From: Flavobacterium gyeonganense
GTDB lineage: Bacteria > Bacteroidota > Bacteroidia > Flavobacteriales > Flavobacteriaceae
Length of the DNA: 64,000 bases
Direction: 5' to 3'
Assembly: GCF_029625295.1 (NCBI RefSeq)
Contig: NZ_CP121112.1
Coordinates: 4,836,001 to 4,900,000 of the forward strand
The notes under the pieces were generated by a model. The model was not told the origin of the DNA, searched no databases, and was given only the letters and a program-made list of their open reading frames with translations. The position numbers and the translations under genes are program-made. Every line of letters begins with the position of its first letter. Within the stretch, counting starts at the first letter, position 1. This document shows positions 46,032-55,910 of this stretch, piece by piece.

Positions 46032-48496
46032 TTTAAAATTTGATTCATCTTGATTTTAGTATTAACAGTGATATAATCCAATACAATTCCTGTCTGATTT
46101 ACAGCAATCGTAATAGTATGCTTTCCTTTATTTGTGATCGAAAAAGGCAATTTTACAATGGCGCTGTTACGAAGCACATTTTCTTTCCAGGTTTTGTCGC
46201 GGTCTTTTGTATTGATTGAAAAGAACTGAGTTTTATTTCCATCAACCTGTACTTCAATCTGATGATCAAAATTGTTTGCATGCGTAGGCAATAAATGAAT
46301 TTCTATTTCGTAATCACCGGCTTTTTCAATTTCAAATTCATAAGAAACAGAAGGTTTTTCGGTTTTAAAATACCTTTGTTTTAACGGAAATAAAGTAATA
46401 GCATTATTACTATAGCCTAAACCGTTAATGGTTTTCCATTGGTATTCTTTGGATTCTTTTTTTAAAATAAACTGATTTCCCTTTATGATTTTTATTGCTT
46501 TTGAAGTTTCTTTAACTGATACTTCTTTTGAAAAATCGACTTTTTTTATAGAATCGAAAACAGGCAGATTTCTGGGACGCATTGCCATCATATGATTCCA
46601 TTTGCCTTTGCTCAGTTTCTCATTATAATAATCCGTCAGTTCTTTTATTTTGTTGTAGGCTTCATTAGATAATGTTTCATATTTTTTCTTCTCATTTACA
46701 TCTGAAGTCCTGCAAGCCAGATTCCAATATAAAAATTTATGGTTCATATAAGCCGCAGCTTCAATTGGGTAAATGACCAATTGAAAATAAGCATCTTCTC
46801 TTCCATCAGGAACAGCCGGACCGATACCTACAGCAACAGCAGAAGCCCACATCTCTACCTGGTCAATCAAATTATCGTAGGCTTTTATTCTTTCCTGACA
46901 TTCTTCTTCCGTAAAATCAGAAAACCTTATTTGCGTAGTGGGTTCTGTCTGACTCCATCCCATATATTCCGGCTTTCTGAGAAATGCCAGCCGGTAATAT
47001 TCTTCAAATACAGGACCTAAGTACTCTGCAATTTGGGGAGAAAACTCCCTTGTGAGCCAATCTCTCAAATATCGATTAATTCTATCCAATTTTATGCTGT
47101 TAATATCCCACGCCAAATCCAGAAAAAGTTCTGTATCGTATTCAGCAGGTTTTATGTCCCCTACATTTACAATCCACATTTTTTTAGCTCCGTTTTCATA
47201 CGCTTTGGTCATTTCATACCAAATCAAACCCGGTTGAGTTGTACTTAGCCAAAGATAATCATGAGGTCTTCCCCAATAACTGATGTGATAATAAACACCG
47301 CTTCCTCCTGCCCTTTTTTGTTCTTCTTCATTACTCAGACGACGGATATATCCGTAATTATCATCCGGCCAGACTAGCGTAATATCGTCCGGAACTTTTA
47401 GTCCGTTGTCGTATAATTCCAAAACTTCTTTATACGGAACAAATGCCTGTGGAATCTCTTTTAATGGCTTTTTAAAGGTGTTCGAAAGCATTTCACGCTG
47501 ATTCAGAATGATTTTTTCCACCATATTAATGGATTCTTTTAAATCTTTCGCGCCTTCCATTTTGCTGTCATGAACACCACGCATGCCTAAGGTCATAATC
47601 GTTTCGTTATTAGCCGATTTTAATTCGTCCAATCGATCCTGCCAGTATTTATCTACCTGTGTTTTATTGGTAAAATAATTATAATCTCCATGAATTTTCG
47701 GTTTCCACTCATCGACATTATTTCGAAGCATAGGTTCAGCGTGTGAAGAACCAATAACCATATGGTATTTTTGGGCCATTTCTTTATTCCCCGGAAGGGT
47801 AAAAAAACCTTTTGTAGAAGGATGCATAGCTGGCCAGATCGTGTTGGCTTTTAAACGTAATAATAACTGAAATATCTTCTCGTAAGTTTTGGGTCCTATG
47901 TTTCCAGCTTCCGATTCGAATGTTTTTTCTGCCCAGGGCTCTAATCCCCAGTCCTCATCATTTAAGAAGATTCCTCTGTATTGTACCGATGGTGATGAAA
48001 TGATACCTTTTTGTGGAAGCTGCAATGTTAGTTTTTCTTTTTTTATCGGATGAACATCTGCCCACCATTTCCATGGAGAAATTCCCAGACGCTCTGTAAT
48101 TTCAAAAATGGCATAAACTGTTCCTCTTACATCGCTTCCCGTAACCACAAGATTTTCCTTTTCTTTTTTGATGGAAAATTTCTCCCACTGACCAGACAAG
48201 TCTTTTGATTTTGATTTAAAAAGACCTGATGAAGCTTGTCCGATATAAATTCCTTTTTTAGAAATAGTTTGGGTTGGAACAATTTCGGGTCTTTTTCCGG
48301 TTATCTCTTTTACATCATCAGCCAATTCATTTAAAGCCCAAAGAATCAATGGATCAGTATTTTTATCAATGTAAATCGAAGCTGACTGATTTGCATCTGC
48401 AATTAAAAAATCAACTGAATTTTTATTTTGGCTATAAGAACTTACGCTTAAAAAAATGAGCGAAAGAAAAAATCCGGCATATAAATTTTTATTCAT
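46028..48496 (-). CDS. Glycoside hydrolase family 115 alpha-glucuronidase
   Basis: An 822-residue exported enzyme (signal ends SVSSYSQ). The GH115 pattern is present: GKRPEIVPTQ, then PSVQYRGIFLNDEDWGLEPW, ANTIWPAMHPSTKGFF, MVIGSSHAEPMLRNNVDEW and TLVWPDDNYGYIRRLSNEEE. The C-terminal part (residues about 680-820) is a beta-domain. GH115 releases glucuronic or 4-O-methylglucuronic acid from xylan and related glycans. In this locus glucuronate side groups of rhamnogalacturonan or arabinogalactan are plausible targets, and the uxuA branch would catabolise them. It is coupled to the sulfatase by a 4-bp overlap and preceded by a terminator. Confidence 0.93.
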   Translation of the reverse strand: MNKNLYAGFFLSLIFLSVSSYSQNKNSVDFLIADANQSASIYIDKNTDPLILWALNELADDVKEITGKRPEIVPTQTISKKGIYIGQASSGLFKSKSKDLSGQWEKFSIKKEKENLVVTGSDVRGTVYAIFEITERLGISPWKWWADVHPIKKEKLTLQLPQKGIISSPSVQYRGIFLNDEDWGLEPWAEKTFESEAGNIGPKTYEKIFQLLLRLKANTIWPAMHPSTKGFFTLPGNKEMAQKYHMVIGSSHAEPMLRNNVDEWKPKIHGDYNYFTNKTQVDKYWQDRLDELKSANNETIMTLGMRGVHDSKMEGAKDLKESINMVEKIILNQREMLSNTFKKPLKEIPQAFVPYKEVLELYDNGLKVPDDITLVWPDDNYGYIRRLSNEEEQKRAGGSGVYYHISYWGRPHDYLWLSTTQPGLIWYEMTKAYENGAKKMWIVNVGDIKPAEYDTELFLDLAWDINSIKLDRINRYLRDWLTREFSPQIAEYLGPVFEEYYRLAFLRKPEYMGWSQTEPTTQIRFSDFTEEECQERIKAYDNLIDQVEMWASAVAVGIGPAVPDGREDAYFQLVIYPIEAAAYMNHKFLYWNLACRTSDVNEKKKYETLSNEAYNKIKELTDYYNEKLSKGKWNHMMAMRPRNLPVFDSIKKVDFSKEVSVKETSKAIKIIKGNQFILKKESKEYQWKTINGLGYSNNAITLFPLKQRYFKTEKPSVSYEFEIEKAGDYEIEIHLLPTHANNFDHQIEVQVDGNKTQFFSINTKDRDKTWKENVLRNSAIVKLPFSITNKGKHTITIAVNQTGIVLDYITVNTKIKMNQILK

Positions 48497-48518
48497 TTTA
48501 AAATTATATTATATCTCT

Positions 48519-48569
48519 AAAAAACAAAAGTTCAAAGTTTACAACAAATTATGTTACAACTTTGAACTT
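48519..48569 (-). terminator. Intrinsic terminator after GH28 gene
   Basis: A 12-bp stem, AAGTTCAAAGTT and AACTTTGAACTT (48528-48539 and 48558-48569), is followed on the minus strand by a T-rich tract interrupted by one G. It separates the GH43-GH28 unit from GH115-sulfatase. Confidence 0.65.
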
Positions 48570-48594
48570 CCTGTCTTTAAATTATTATAAAAAA

Positions 48595-49923
48595 TTACTC
48601 AACTAACTGCTTATTGATACGCACATTTTTTAAGGTAATTCCATCTACAATACTTTTATCGATAGTTGCTTTCGTTGCTTCGATATTCAGGTTTTCAAAA
48701 GTAAAATTAGACAAACGAACATTTGGATCTTTTTCTACATTAAAAAATGTATCCGATTTCATATCAATGTTCTTTAAAGTTACGTGATCGCCATAAGACA
48801 ATGGAATATCAGGACGGCCTTTTAAATCAAAAAATTGCTTCCATGCCAATACAACAAGACAGTTTTTCGCCTGTCCTTTAATATCTTCTACTCTAATGTA
48901 CTCGTATCTTTGAGGTGTATCCGGTCTCATTTTTAACCAAAGCATTCTCGTGGCACCATCGATTTGGCAGTTACGCATAATTACATTTCTGTTGTGAATA
49001 GATTCACTTCCGTTTGTTAATGCCGAATGACAGAAACCAAATCGGCAATCTTCGATGATGATATTAGCATTTGGTCCATTATTTTTATCCTGATCTGCAT
49101 AAGGTCCTTTACCGCCTTTTAGTGCAATTGCATCATCATTTACAGACAAATAACATCCTTTCACTAATACATTCGTACAGATATCAACATCGATTGCATC
49201 TGTACTTGGAGCCTTAACTTCTAAATGCGGAGAGAAGATGTATAAATCTAATAGTTTTACATTATTACATTTATAAAAGTGATTTGTCCAGAAACCTGAA
49301 TTGATCAGTTTTACGTCCTGAAATTGCACGTTATTGGAATTCCATACAAAAACCAGTCTTGGTCTTGAAACCTCTAAATTGGTACATTTTGGATTGATTT
49401 TACGTCTTGCCCAAAAAGCTTCATAATATTTATAACCGTTTCCGTTGATGGTTCCTTTTCCAGAAATAGAAAAATTATCTACACCATACGCATTGACCAA
49501 AGCCGGAAAATAATCCAGGTTCTGACCTTCCATTCTTGAGGCCATAATTGGGTAATTGGCAATATCATCAGAACCTTTTAAAGTTCCTCCTTCAGCAACA
49601 TATAAACTTGTTTTAGGCTTAAAGAACAAAGCACCGCTCAGGAAAACCCCTTTTGGAATCACAATTACCCCTCCTCCGCTTTTGGCTGCTTTATCAATTA
49701 CCTTTTGAATCGCAACGGTCTGGATTTTGGTACTGTCTTTAGTAACTCCAAAATCTGTAATGGTATATTGTTTTCCTAAATCTTTCAATTGAAGTTTAGT
49801 GTAATCTTTAAACCATGGTGTAATGGCACTTCCATCAGGAAATGTATCGTTTTTATAATTTTGAGAAAATGCAGACTGGGAAATTCCCAAAATGCAGATT
49901 GCAAGTGTCAATAATCTTTTCAT
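48595..49923 (-). CDS. Glycoside hydrolase family 28, second copy
   Basis: A 442-residue secreted beta-helix polygalacturonase-type enzyme (signal peptide ends ISQSAFSQ). The domain begins YTITDFGVTKDSTKIQTVAI. Catalytic-region motifs are STDAIDVDICTN (NxD-equivalent), LSVNDDAIALKGGKG (Asp pair), FCHSALTNGSES in the GHG position and LKMRPDTPQRYEY in the RIK position. It is clearly diverged from the copy at 10493-11863, so the two probably cut different pectin linkages. It lies 17 nt after the GH43 gene in a short operon closed by a terminator. Confidence 0.88.
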   Translation of the reverse strand: MKRLLTLAICILGISQSAFSQNYKNDTFPDGSAITPWFKDYTKLQLKDLGKQYTITDFGVTKDSTKIQTVAIQKVIDKAAKSGGGVIVIPKGVFLSGALFFKPKTSLYVAEGGTLKGSDDIANYPIMASRMEGQNLDYFPALVNAYGVDNFSISGKGTINGNGYKYYEAFWARRKINPKCTNLEVSRPRLVFVWNSNNVQFQDVKLINSGFWTNHFYKCNNVKLLDLYIFSPHLEVKAPSTDAIDVDICTNVLVKGCYLSVNDDAIALKGGKGPYADQDKNNGPNANIIIEDCRFGFCHSALTNGSESIHNRNVIMRNCQIDGATRMLWLKMRPDTPQRYEYIRVEDIKGQAKNCLVVLAWKQFFDLKGRPDIPLSYGDHVTLKNIDMKSDTFFNVEKDPNVRLSNFTFENLNIEATKATIDKSIVDGITLKNVRINKQLVE

Positions 49924-49940
49924 TGTATCTTTTTTGGTTT

Positions 49941-51377
49941 TTAAATTTTATGAGGTTTAATTTTAATTTGACTGATAGAAATATAATATCCTGTGCTTCC
50001 GTAATTTGATTTTCTTTTATCTGACCAGTTTGGTCTTTCTCCTGTAACAGAAACGGTTAAATGATAATTGCTTTTTTTAAGCAACGGAGACCTGAAAACT
50101 TGTGTTTCGATTGAAAATTTGCTATACATGTCAACGAGGGCTGACACAATTACCTTGCCTTTTTTATCGGTTAAAACAACTTTAGCATACCCGTTTTCAG
50201 AACCAACTAAACTATACAATGCAATTTGCTCACCGGTAAAACTAACTGTAAACGAAGCATCTTTTTCATCAGATCTGCTTTCAGATGTTGTTTCTTTCCA
50301 ATTGCCTTTATATTGGATTTGTGTATCAGTATTTTTAATGATTTCGTCATTACTTTCTGCAACAGATGAAATTCCGGTTACAGTATCTAGTTGCCAGGCA
50401 TCCTGATAATCAGGAATCGAAAGTGACGTTCCTGAAATTACAAGTGGCTGCCAGATGTACGTTGCCGAAGAAGCCTGTTTAGGAAAAGACCATCTGTCAC
50501 CCATAAACATATACGTTATGCCTTTTGTGCCCTGAATTGGTAATACAAAAGTCGATTGTGAATTCCATGTCAGTGTTCTTTCCGGAGCGATTAAACCCTG
50601 AGATTGCCAGGGACCTTTTAATGAATTTGCAGTGTAATAATAATTATCGTTTTTCTCCCAGCTTGTTAAATGTGAACCGATAAAATAATACAATCCGTCT
50701 TTTTTAAGCATGGTTGGTGACTCAAATCCTGATGTAATATTTTCGTTTACTTTCTCTGTAACCGATTTAAAATCATCGCTTAGTTTGTAAATTTCTCCTC
50801 CGTGAACCAAAATATAACCGGAACCATCAGTATCCTGAAAAGTTCCCATATCCCATTTTTTTATCGGTTTGCCCTGATACAAAAGCGGACCTTTAAACTG
50901 ATACGGACCTTTAATGTTTTTTGAAACGGCATAACCAACAAACTGATCTTTGTATGTTAAAGTATCCGCATGCATGAAAATGATAAATTCCCCCGTTTTA
51001 GGGCATTTCATCACTTTTGGCCTTTCTCCAACCCGATTTGGCCCCAGCTTACCCGATTTTTGCTGAGGAAGCGCAATACTTTCAAATTTCCAGTTATACA
51101 AATCTTTGGAAGAATAACAATTAAATCCTGTAAAAGCATTGCTCATATCAGTATGAGCTTCACCAAAAAGATAAAATGTATCTTTTTCTTTAATTATATT
51201 GGCACCGTGAGCGCTCACAACATTTTGGTTTTGGTCGAACCAGGGTGTTCCGGAATAGATTGCATCCATTTTTCCCAGCTGTTGTGCAAATGAAACAGAA
51301 ATACCTATAAAAAGCATAATACTGTTTATAGTTACTTTTCTTAAATATTTAAAAATTGAATAATTATTTTGAGTCAT
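49941..51377 (-). CDS. Family 43 glycoside hydrolase, galactanase-like
   Basis: A 478-residue secreted five-bladed propeller enzyme. The signal peptide is SIMLFIGISVSFAQ. The N-terminal catalytic region reads AHGANIIKEKDTFYLFGEAH, FNCYSSKDLYNWKFESIALP, RPKVMKCPKTGEFIIFMHAD, MGTFQDTDGSGYILVHGGEI and GFESPTMLKKDGLYYFIGSH. This layout fits the GH43 subfamilies that act as exo-beta-1,3-galactanases. The C-terminal 130 residues form a CBM-like beta-domain (QIQYKGNWKETTSES). Its promoter contains a near-perfect copy of the shared box. It is first in the GH43-GH28 operon, divergent from a GH2 gene. Confidence 0.85.
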   Translation of the reverse strand: MTQNNYSIFKYLRKVTINSIMLFIGISVSFAQQLGKMDAIYSGTPWFDQNQNVVSAHGANIIKEKDTFYLFGEAHTDMSNAFTGFNCYSSKDLYNWKFESIALPQQKSGKLGPNRVGERPKVMKCPKTGEFIIFMHADTLTYKDQFVGYAVSKNIKGPYQFKGPLLYQGKPIKKWDMGTFQDTDGSGYILVHGGEIYKLSDDFKSVTEKVNENITSGFESPTMLKKDGLYYFIGSHLTSWEKNDNYYYTANSLKGPWQSQGLIAPERTLTWNSQSTFVLPIQGTKGITYMFMGDRWSFPKQASSATYIWQPLVISGTSLSIPDYQDAWQLDTVTGISSVAESNDEIIKNTDTQIQYKGNWKETTSESRSDEKDASFTVSFTGEQIALYSLVGSENGYAKVVLTDKKGKVIVSALVDMYSKFSIETQVFRSPLLKKSNYHLTVSVTGERPNWSDKRKSNYGSTGYYISISQIKIKPHKI

Positions 51378-51403
51378 TTTTACGATTCTAATTCAGAATG
51401 TAT

Positions 51404-51443
51404 CAAATTTATTCTATTCTTATTTTTTTTGTATCCTGTACTA
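51404..51443 (-). promoter_or_regulatory. GH43 promoter with operator box
   Basis: On the minus strand TAGTACAGGATACAA (51443-51429) is followed after exactly 17 nt by TAAATTTG (51411-51404), a consensus -7 element. There is no TTG at -33; the box occupies that place. The leader to the ATG at 51377 is about 20 nt. Confidence 0.6.
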
Positions 51444-51463
51444 TCTGTTATAACTGTTAAATA

Positions 51464-51514
51464 AAAACACAGGATGCTGCAGGATAACAATTCTGTCCCA
51501 TTCCGCTATTTTTA
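51464..51514 (+). promoter_or_regulatory. GH2 promoter with two CAGGAT repeats
   Basis: Two CAGGAT cores, at 51470 and 51480, are one helical turn apart. The second box, TGCTGCAGGATAACA (51475-51489), is followed after exactly 17 nt by TATTTTTA (51507-51514), a near-consensus -7 element. Orientation relative to transcription is the same as in the other promoters. Confidence 0.5.
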
Positions 51515-51532
51515 CTTTTATAAATCTTTTTT

Positions 51533-54432
51533 ATGATACAGAAATCCCGCTACATCTTCCTGTTAATGATTGTTTTATTTACGTTAAGCAGTTTTAAAAA
51601 TGATGAAATTAATCTCGAAGGCAACTGGCATTTTGAAATTGACCGAAACGATGAAGGAATAACCCAGAAATGGTATAACCGAAGTCTCACAGATGTTATA
51701 AAACTTCCCGGTTCTATGGCTGAATTTCTAAAGGGAGATGATATTACGCTCAAAACAAAATGGACAGGATCTATCTATGACAGTTCTTTTTATTTTATTC
51801 CGCGATTAGAAAAATACAGACAACCCGGAAATATACACATACCGTTTTGGCTGACACCTGCCAAACATTATGTGGGAGCGGCATGGTATCAGAAGGAAGT
51901 GAATGTCCCTGCAAATTGGAAAGGCAGACGCATTCTTCTTCATTTAGAAAGAGTCCATATAGAAACAAGGGTCTGGATAAACGACAAGGAAGTTGGTTTG
52001 CAAAACTCATTGGTAGCTCCTCATGTTTATGATTTAAGTACATTTCTTTCACCGGGGAAACAACGTATATCTATCCGGATTGATAACCGTATTACTAAAA
52101 TAAATATGGGTCCCGATTCCCATAGCGTTACGGATCACACACAGGGAAACTGGAATGGTATCATTGGTAAAATAGCTTTAGAATCATTATCGCCTGTTTA
52201 TATTGATGATGTTCAAATTTATCCGGATATAAAAAACAGAAAAGCACGTGTAAAAATCATTTTAAATAATAGCACAGCAAATGAATTTAATGGAAAGTTG
52301 TCCTTGTCTGCAAAAAGTTTCAACACCCCAAAATCAGACCAGACCAAAGAAATTACCAATCAGGTTACTATTTCTGGCGCTGACAGCAAAATTATTGAAA
52401 TAGAACTTCCGTTTGGAAAAGACATGCTGACCTGGGATGAATTTGATCCGGCTTTGTATCATCTGGCCGTAAAACTTAATGCTAAAGGAATACAATCTGA
52501 GAAAAAGGTTCAGTTTGGAATCCGTGAATTTAAAATAAAAGGAAATCAGTTTTTTATTAATGATGTTCCGGTGTTTCTTCGCGGAACGGTGCATAATTGC
52601 GAATTTCCATTAACCGGGTATCCTGCAACCACTGTAGAAGCCTGGGACGAAATTTTTAAAACCATCAAATCTTATGGGTTAAATCATGTTCGTTTTCATT
52701 CGTGGTGTCCTCCCGAAGCAGCTTTTATTGCTGCAGACAAAGCAGGAATCTATTTACAGCCAGAAGGACCAAGCTGGCCGAATCACGGTCCAAAAATAGG
52801 ATTAGGTCAGCCGATTGACCAATTCTTGTATGACGAAACTATACGAATGACAAAAGCATATGGCAATTATGCTTCATTTACAATGTTATCAGCCGGAAAT
52901 GAGCCTGCAGGAAAACAGGTAGAGTATCTGAATGCCTTTGTAGATTTTTGGAAAGCCAAAGATAGCAGAAGAGTTTACACCGGAATGTCCGTTGGCGGAA
53001 GCTGGCCAGTAGTCCCAAATGCAGAATACCAGTCGCGTGGCGGTGTAAGAGGTCTGAACTGGAATAAAATACCTGAAACAGAATCTGATTTCAGTACCGG
53101 AATTGCTGCTTTCAAAGTACCTTTTGTAGCACATGAAATAGGCCAATATTGTGTTTTTCCAAATTTTGAAGAAATACCAAAATACAAAGGCGTTTACAGG
53201 GCTAAAAATTTCGAGATGTTCAAACAGGATCTTCAAGACCATAATATGGCAGATCAGGCTAAAGACTTTTTGAATGCTTCCGGTAAACTGCAGGCTTTGT
53301 GTTATAAAAACGAAATTGAAAAAATTCTGAGAACTCCGGGATATGCAGGATTTCAGGCATTAGGCTTACAGGATTTTCCGGGTCAGGGAACGGCTTTAGT
53401 GGGCGTTTTAGATGCTTTTTTCAGGAAAAAGGATATACGTCAGCAAAAGAATATAAACGTTTTTGTAACGAAACAGTTCCTTTACTGAAAGTTCCAAAGT
53501 TTGTTTACGCCAATACCGAAATTTTAAAAGCCGAAATAGTACTTTTTCACTCCGGTAAAACTTCTTTGCAAAATGCGGTAATTAGCTGGACCTTAAAAAA
53601 TGAGAAGGGAATTGTTCTTTCTGAAGGAAATTTTGATCCTAAAACTTTCGAAAACGGAAACGGAATCTTCGTTGGAAACCTTACTTTCGAATTAAATAAA
53701 ATTAAAGAAGCATCTAAATTAAACTTTGAAGTAAAACTCAACAACACTCCTTTTATTAATGATTGGGACTTTTGGATTTATCCTGAAATTAAACCAGAAA
53801 TTACAAATTCCATTTACTACACTACTATTTTAGATGACAAAGCAAAAGAAGTTTTACAGAATGGAGGAAAGGTATTTTTGAATGCATCAGGCAAAGTTAT
53901 AAAAGGAAAAGAAGTTGAAATGCATTTTCTTCCGGTTTTCTGGAATACCTCATGGTTTAAAATGCGTCCGCCCCATGTTACCGGAATGCTGATACAGGAT
54001 AAAAGCCAAGCTTTTGCCAATTTCCCAACCAGTTTTCATAGTGACCTGCAGTGGTGGGAAATTCAAAATCGTTCACAGGTAATGAACCTTGAAGATTTTC
54101 CGGCAGATTTCCGCCCATTGGTTCAGCCTATCGATACCTGGTTTATGAACCGCAGACTAGCATTAATAATTGAAGCTAAAGTTGGGAAAGGAAAAATTAT
54201 TGTCAGCAGCGCCGATTTAGGTCCGGATTTGAAAAATAAACCTGCTGCAAAACAATTATTCATTTCCTTGCAGCAATACATGAATTCTGATGCTTTTAAT
54301 CCAAAAGAAGAATTGAGCTTTGATGTCTTAAACGATATTTTCGTGAGTCCTTCAAAAGAACAATTTAAAACTTTTACCAAAGACAGTCCAGATGAACTGA
54401 AACCGAATTCTAATCAGAACAAAGTAAAATAA
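51533..54432 (+). pseudogene. Glycoside hydrolase family 2-type enzyme, frameshifted
   Basis: As given the frame ends at 53488, and the remainder continues in another frame to 54432. One added base at the T6-C run (53416-53422) joins them as VLDAFFQEKGYTSAKEYKRF and gives 966 residues. Signal peptide: RYIFLLMIVLFTLSSF. The jelly-roll domain includes KHYVGAAWYQKEVNVPANWK, and the TIM barrel starts near FLRGTVHNCEFPLTG. Candidate acid/base is Glu457 in LSAGNEPAGK and nucleophile Glu535 in VAHEIGQY. Target is likely a beta-linked hexose or hexuronate of pectin side chains. It is divergent from the GH43 gene and shares the same box type in its promoter. Confidence 0.82.
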
Positions 54433-54482
54433 TACTTAAGTTATACTTTATATAAATACAATTAAAAACTTAATAAAGAAAT

Positions 54483-54521
54483 AATAAGCGATCATGAAAT
54501 AAATTTTTATAATCGCTTATT
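54483..54521. terminator. Hairpin between convergent genes
   Basis: A 10-bp stem, AATAAGCGAT (54483-54492) and ATCGCTTATT (54512-54521), lies between the convergent GH2 and PL22 genes. T tracts are weak on both sides, so termination is inferred mainly from position. Confidence 0.5.
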
Positions 54522-54568
54522 AGTATCTATCATGCTTAAAATTTTATTCTTCTGTTCAGTAATTCTAA

Positions 54569-55909
54569 TTATTTGACTTTTCTTTTCAGCCATTCTTTCG
54601 GTACATTCACAATACAAATATTCATTGTACGATTGTCTTCAGAAAGCATCGCCGACTGGATTTGAATTTTCGTTCCTTCCCTGTTAAACGTGGGATGAAT
54701 ATGATCAGCCGCAGTTGTTTTATGTCCTGTAGTAAGCATCATCATTTCGTTTGTGTTTCTGTCTATTAAATACAAACTTCTCGAAAAATCATCCCCTACT
54801 GCCCATCGTCCGTCTGCAGAACCATGTACATGCCACAATCCACTGCCGCTTTTGGTTTGTCCGGCAATAATCATTTCTCTGGTTCTGAGATTTAAAATTC
54901 CTAAGCCTGTTGGTTTTTCACGGGTTCCGGTATTGCCCCAATTGCTTTCCTGTCCGGGATTAACCGGATTTCTGATTTCTCCATTTTCAGTAATTTCTAC
55001 AGGAGCTTCTTTCTGAATATCAATTTTTCGATGCCCCATGATCGCTATTGCTACTTCATCTTTAGAAATTACGGCTTCATGCGTTACCCATTCAAAATCA
55101 GATTCGGGATACAAAGGTCGTAAACCTGTTCCGTCTGCCATAACCGTCCACGTTCTTTGAGGCGACTTTCCTCCCGTTTCCCAGCAAAAAACCAATTCAC
55201 CCGGATTCCAGATATTTGACTGGATATGCCCTACCTGAAATGGTACAGAAACGACATGTTTAAATTCACCTGTTTTTAAATTCATGCTGCTGATTCCGCC
55301 TGGTCCTGCTCCCATATTCCTTGGACCAATGCTTTTCTCTATTTTTACATTCGGATCTAAGTGTCTTCCTGCTTCTTCTTTTCCGATTCTGAAATAAATT
55401 CGTTCTTCATCCGCATCCAGAGCCATATCACCTGAAGCTCCCATTTCCGGATTGGTTACACCGCAAATTCGTTCGTAAGCAGCAATGGGTTTCATTTTTC
55501 CGTCCTGACTATCTTTAAAAACAGCTTCCAGATTTACCTCTATAATCTGCATTTTATCGCCTTCTCCTTTACGCATAAAATACAATTTCATGCTTTTTTG
55601 AGCCATGCATAAAGTTCCGCTGTAACCTCCTTCGGTAACCTGAACCATTACACCTGATTTTTCATTCACCGCCACTGCTTCGCCATTGGCTCTTTTGGTT
55701 CTGAATATCAGCCATTTTCCATCAGCTGTCCATTGTGGATGTGTTGGATAGGTTTTGGAATCTCCTGCTTGTTTGGTTGTCAAAAAAATCAATTCCTGAC
55801 CTGTAACAGGATCTTTGATTATCTTTTTTTCTGATGGAAAACGGGTACCAATCTGACTGAAAGAAGTCAGAGTTGCCAATAAAAAAATGACACTTAAATG
55901 GCTCTTCAT
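54569..55909 (-). CDS. Oligogalacturonate lyase-like protein, PL22
   Basis: A 446-residue seven-bladed propeller protein. The start chosen is ATG 55909 (MKSHLSVIFLLATLTSFSQ), a clean signal peptide 1 nt past the previous stop; a longer TTG-started form would lie inside the GH105 gene. PL22 segments include THPQWTADGKWLIFRTKRAN, VGHIQSNIWNPGELVFCWET, GLWHVHGSADGRWAVGDDF and ADHIHPTFNREG, which hold the metal-binding histidines. PL22 enzymes split unsaturated digalacturonate to monomers. Many family members are cytoplasmic; this one is exported, so its substrate may differ. Confidence 0.85.
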   Translation of the reverse strand: MKSHLSVIFLLATLTSFSQIGTRFPSEKKIIKDPVTGQELIFLTTKQAGDSKTYPTHPQWTADGKWLIFRTKRANGEAVAVNEKSGVMVQVTEGGYSGTLCMAQKSMKLYFMRKGEGDKMQIIEVNLEAVFKDSQDGKMKPIAAYERICGVTNPEMGASGDMALDADEERIYFRIGKEEAGRHLDPNVKIEKSIGPRNMGAGPGGISSMNLKTGEFKHVVSVPFQVGHIQSNIWNPGELVFCWETGGKSPQRTWTVMADGTGLRPLYPESDFEWVTHEAVISKDEVAIAIMGHRKIDIQKEAPVEITENGEIRNPVNPGQESNWGNTGTREKPTGLGILNLRTREMIIAGQTKSGSGLWHVHGSADGRWAVGDDFSRSLYLIDRNTNEMMMLTTGHKTTAADHIHPTFNREGTKIQIQSAMLSEDNRTMNICIVNVPKEWLKRKVK

Positions 55910-55910
55910 C

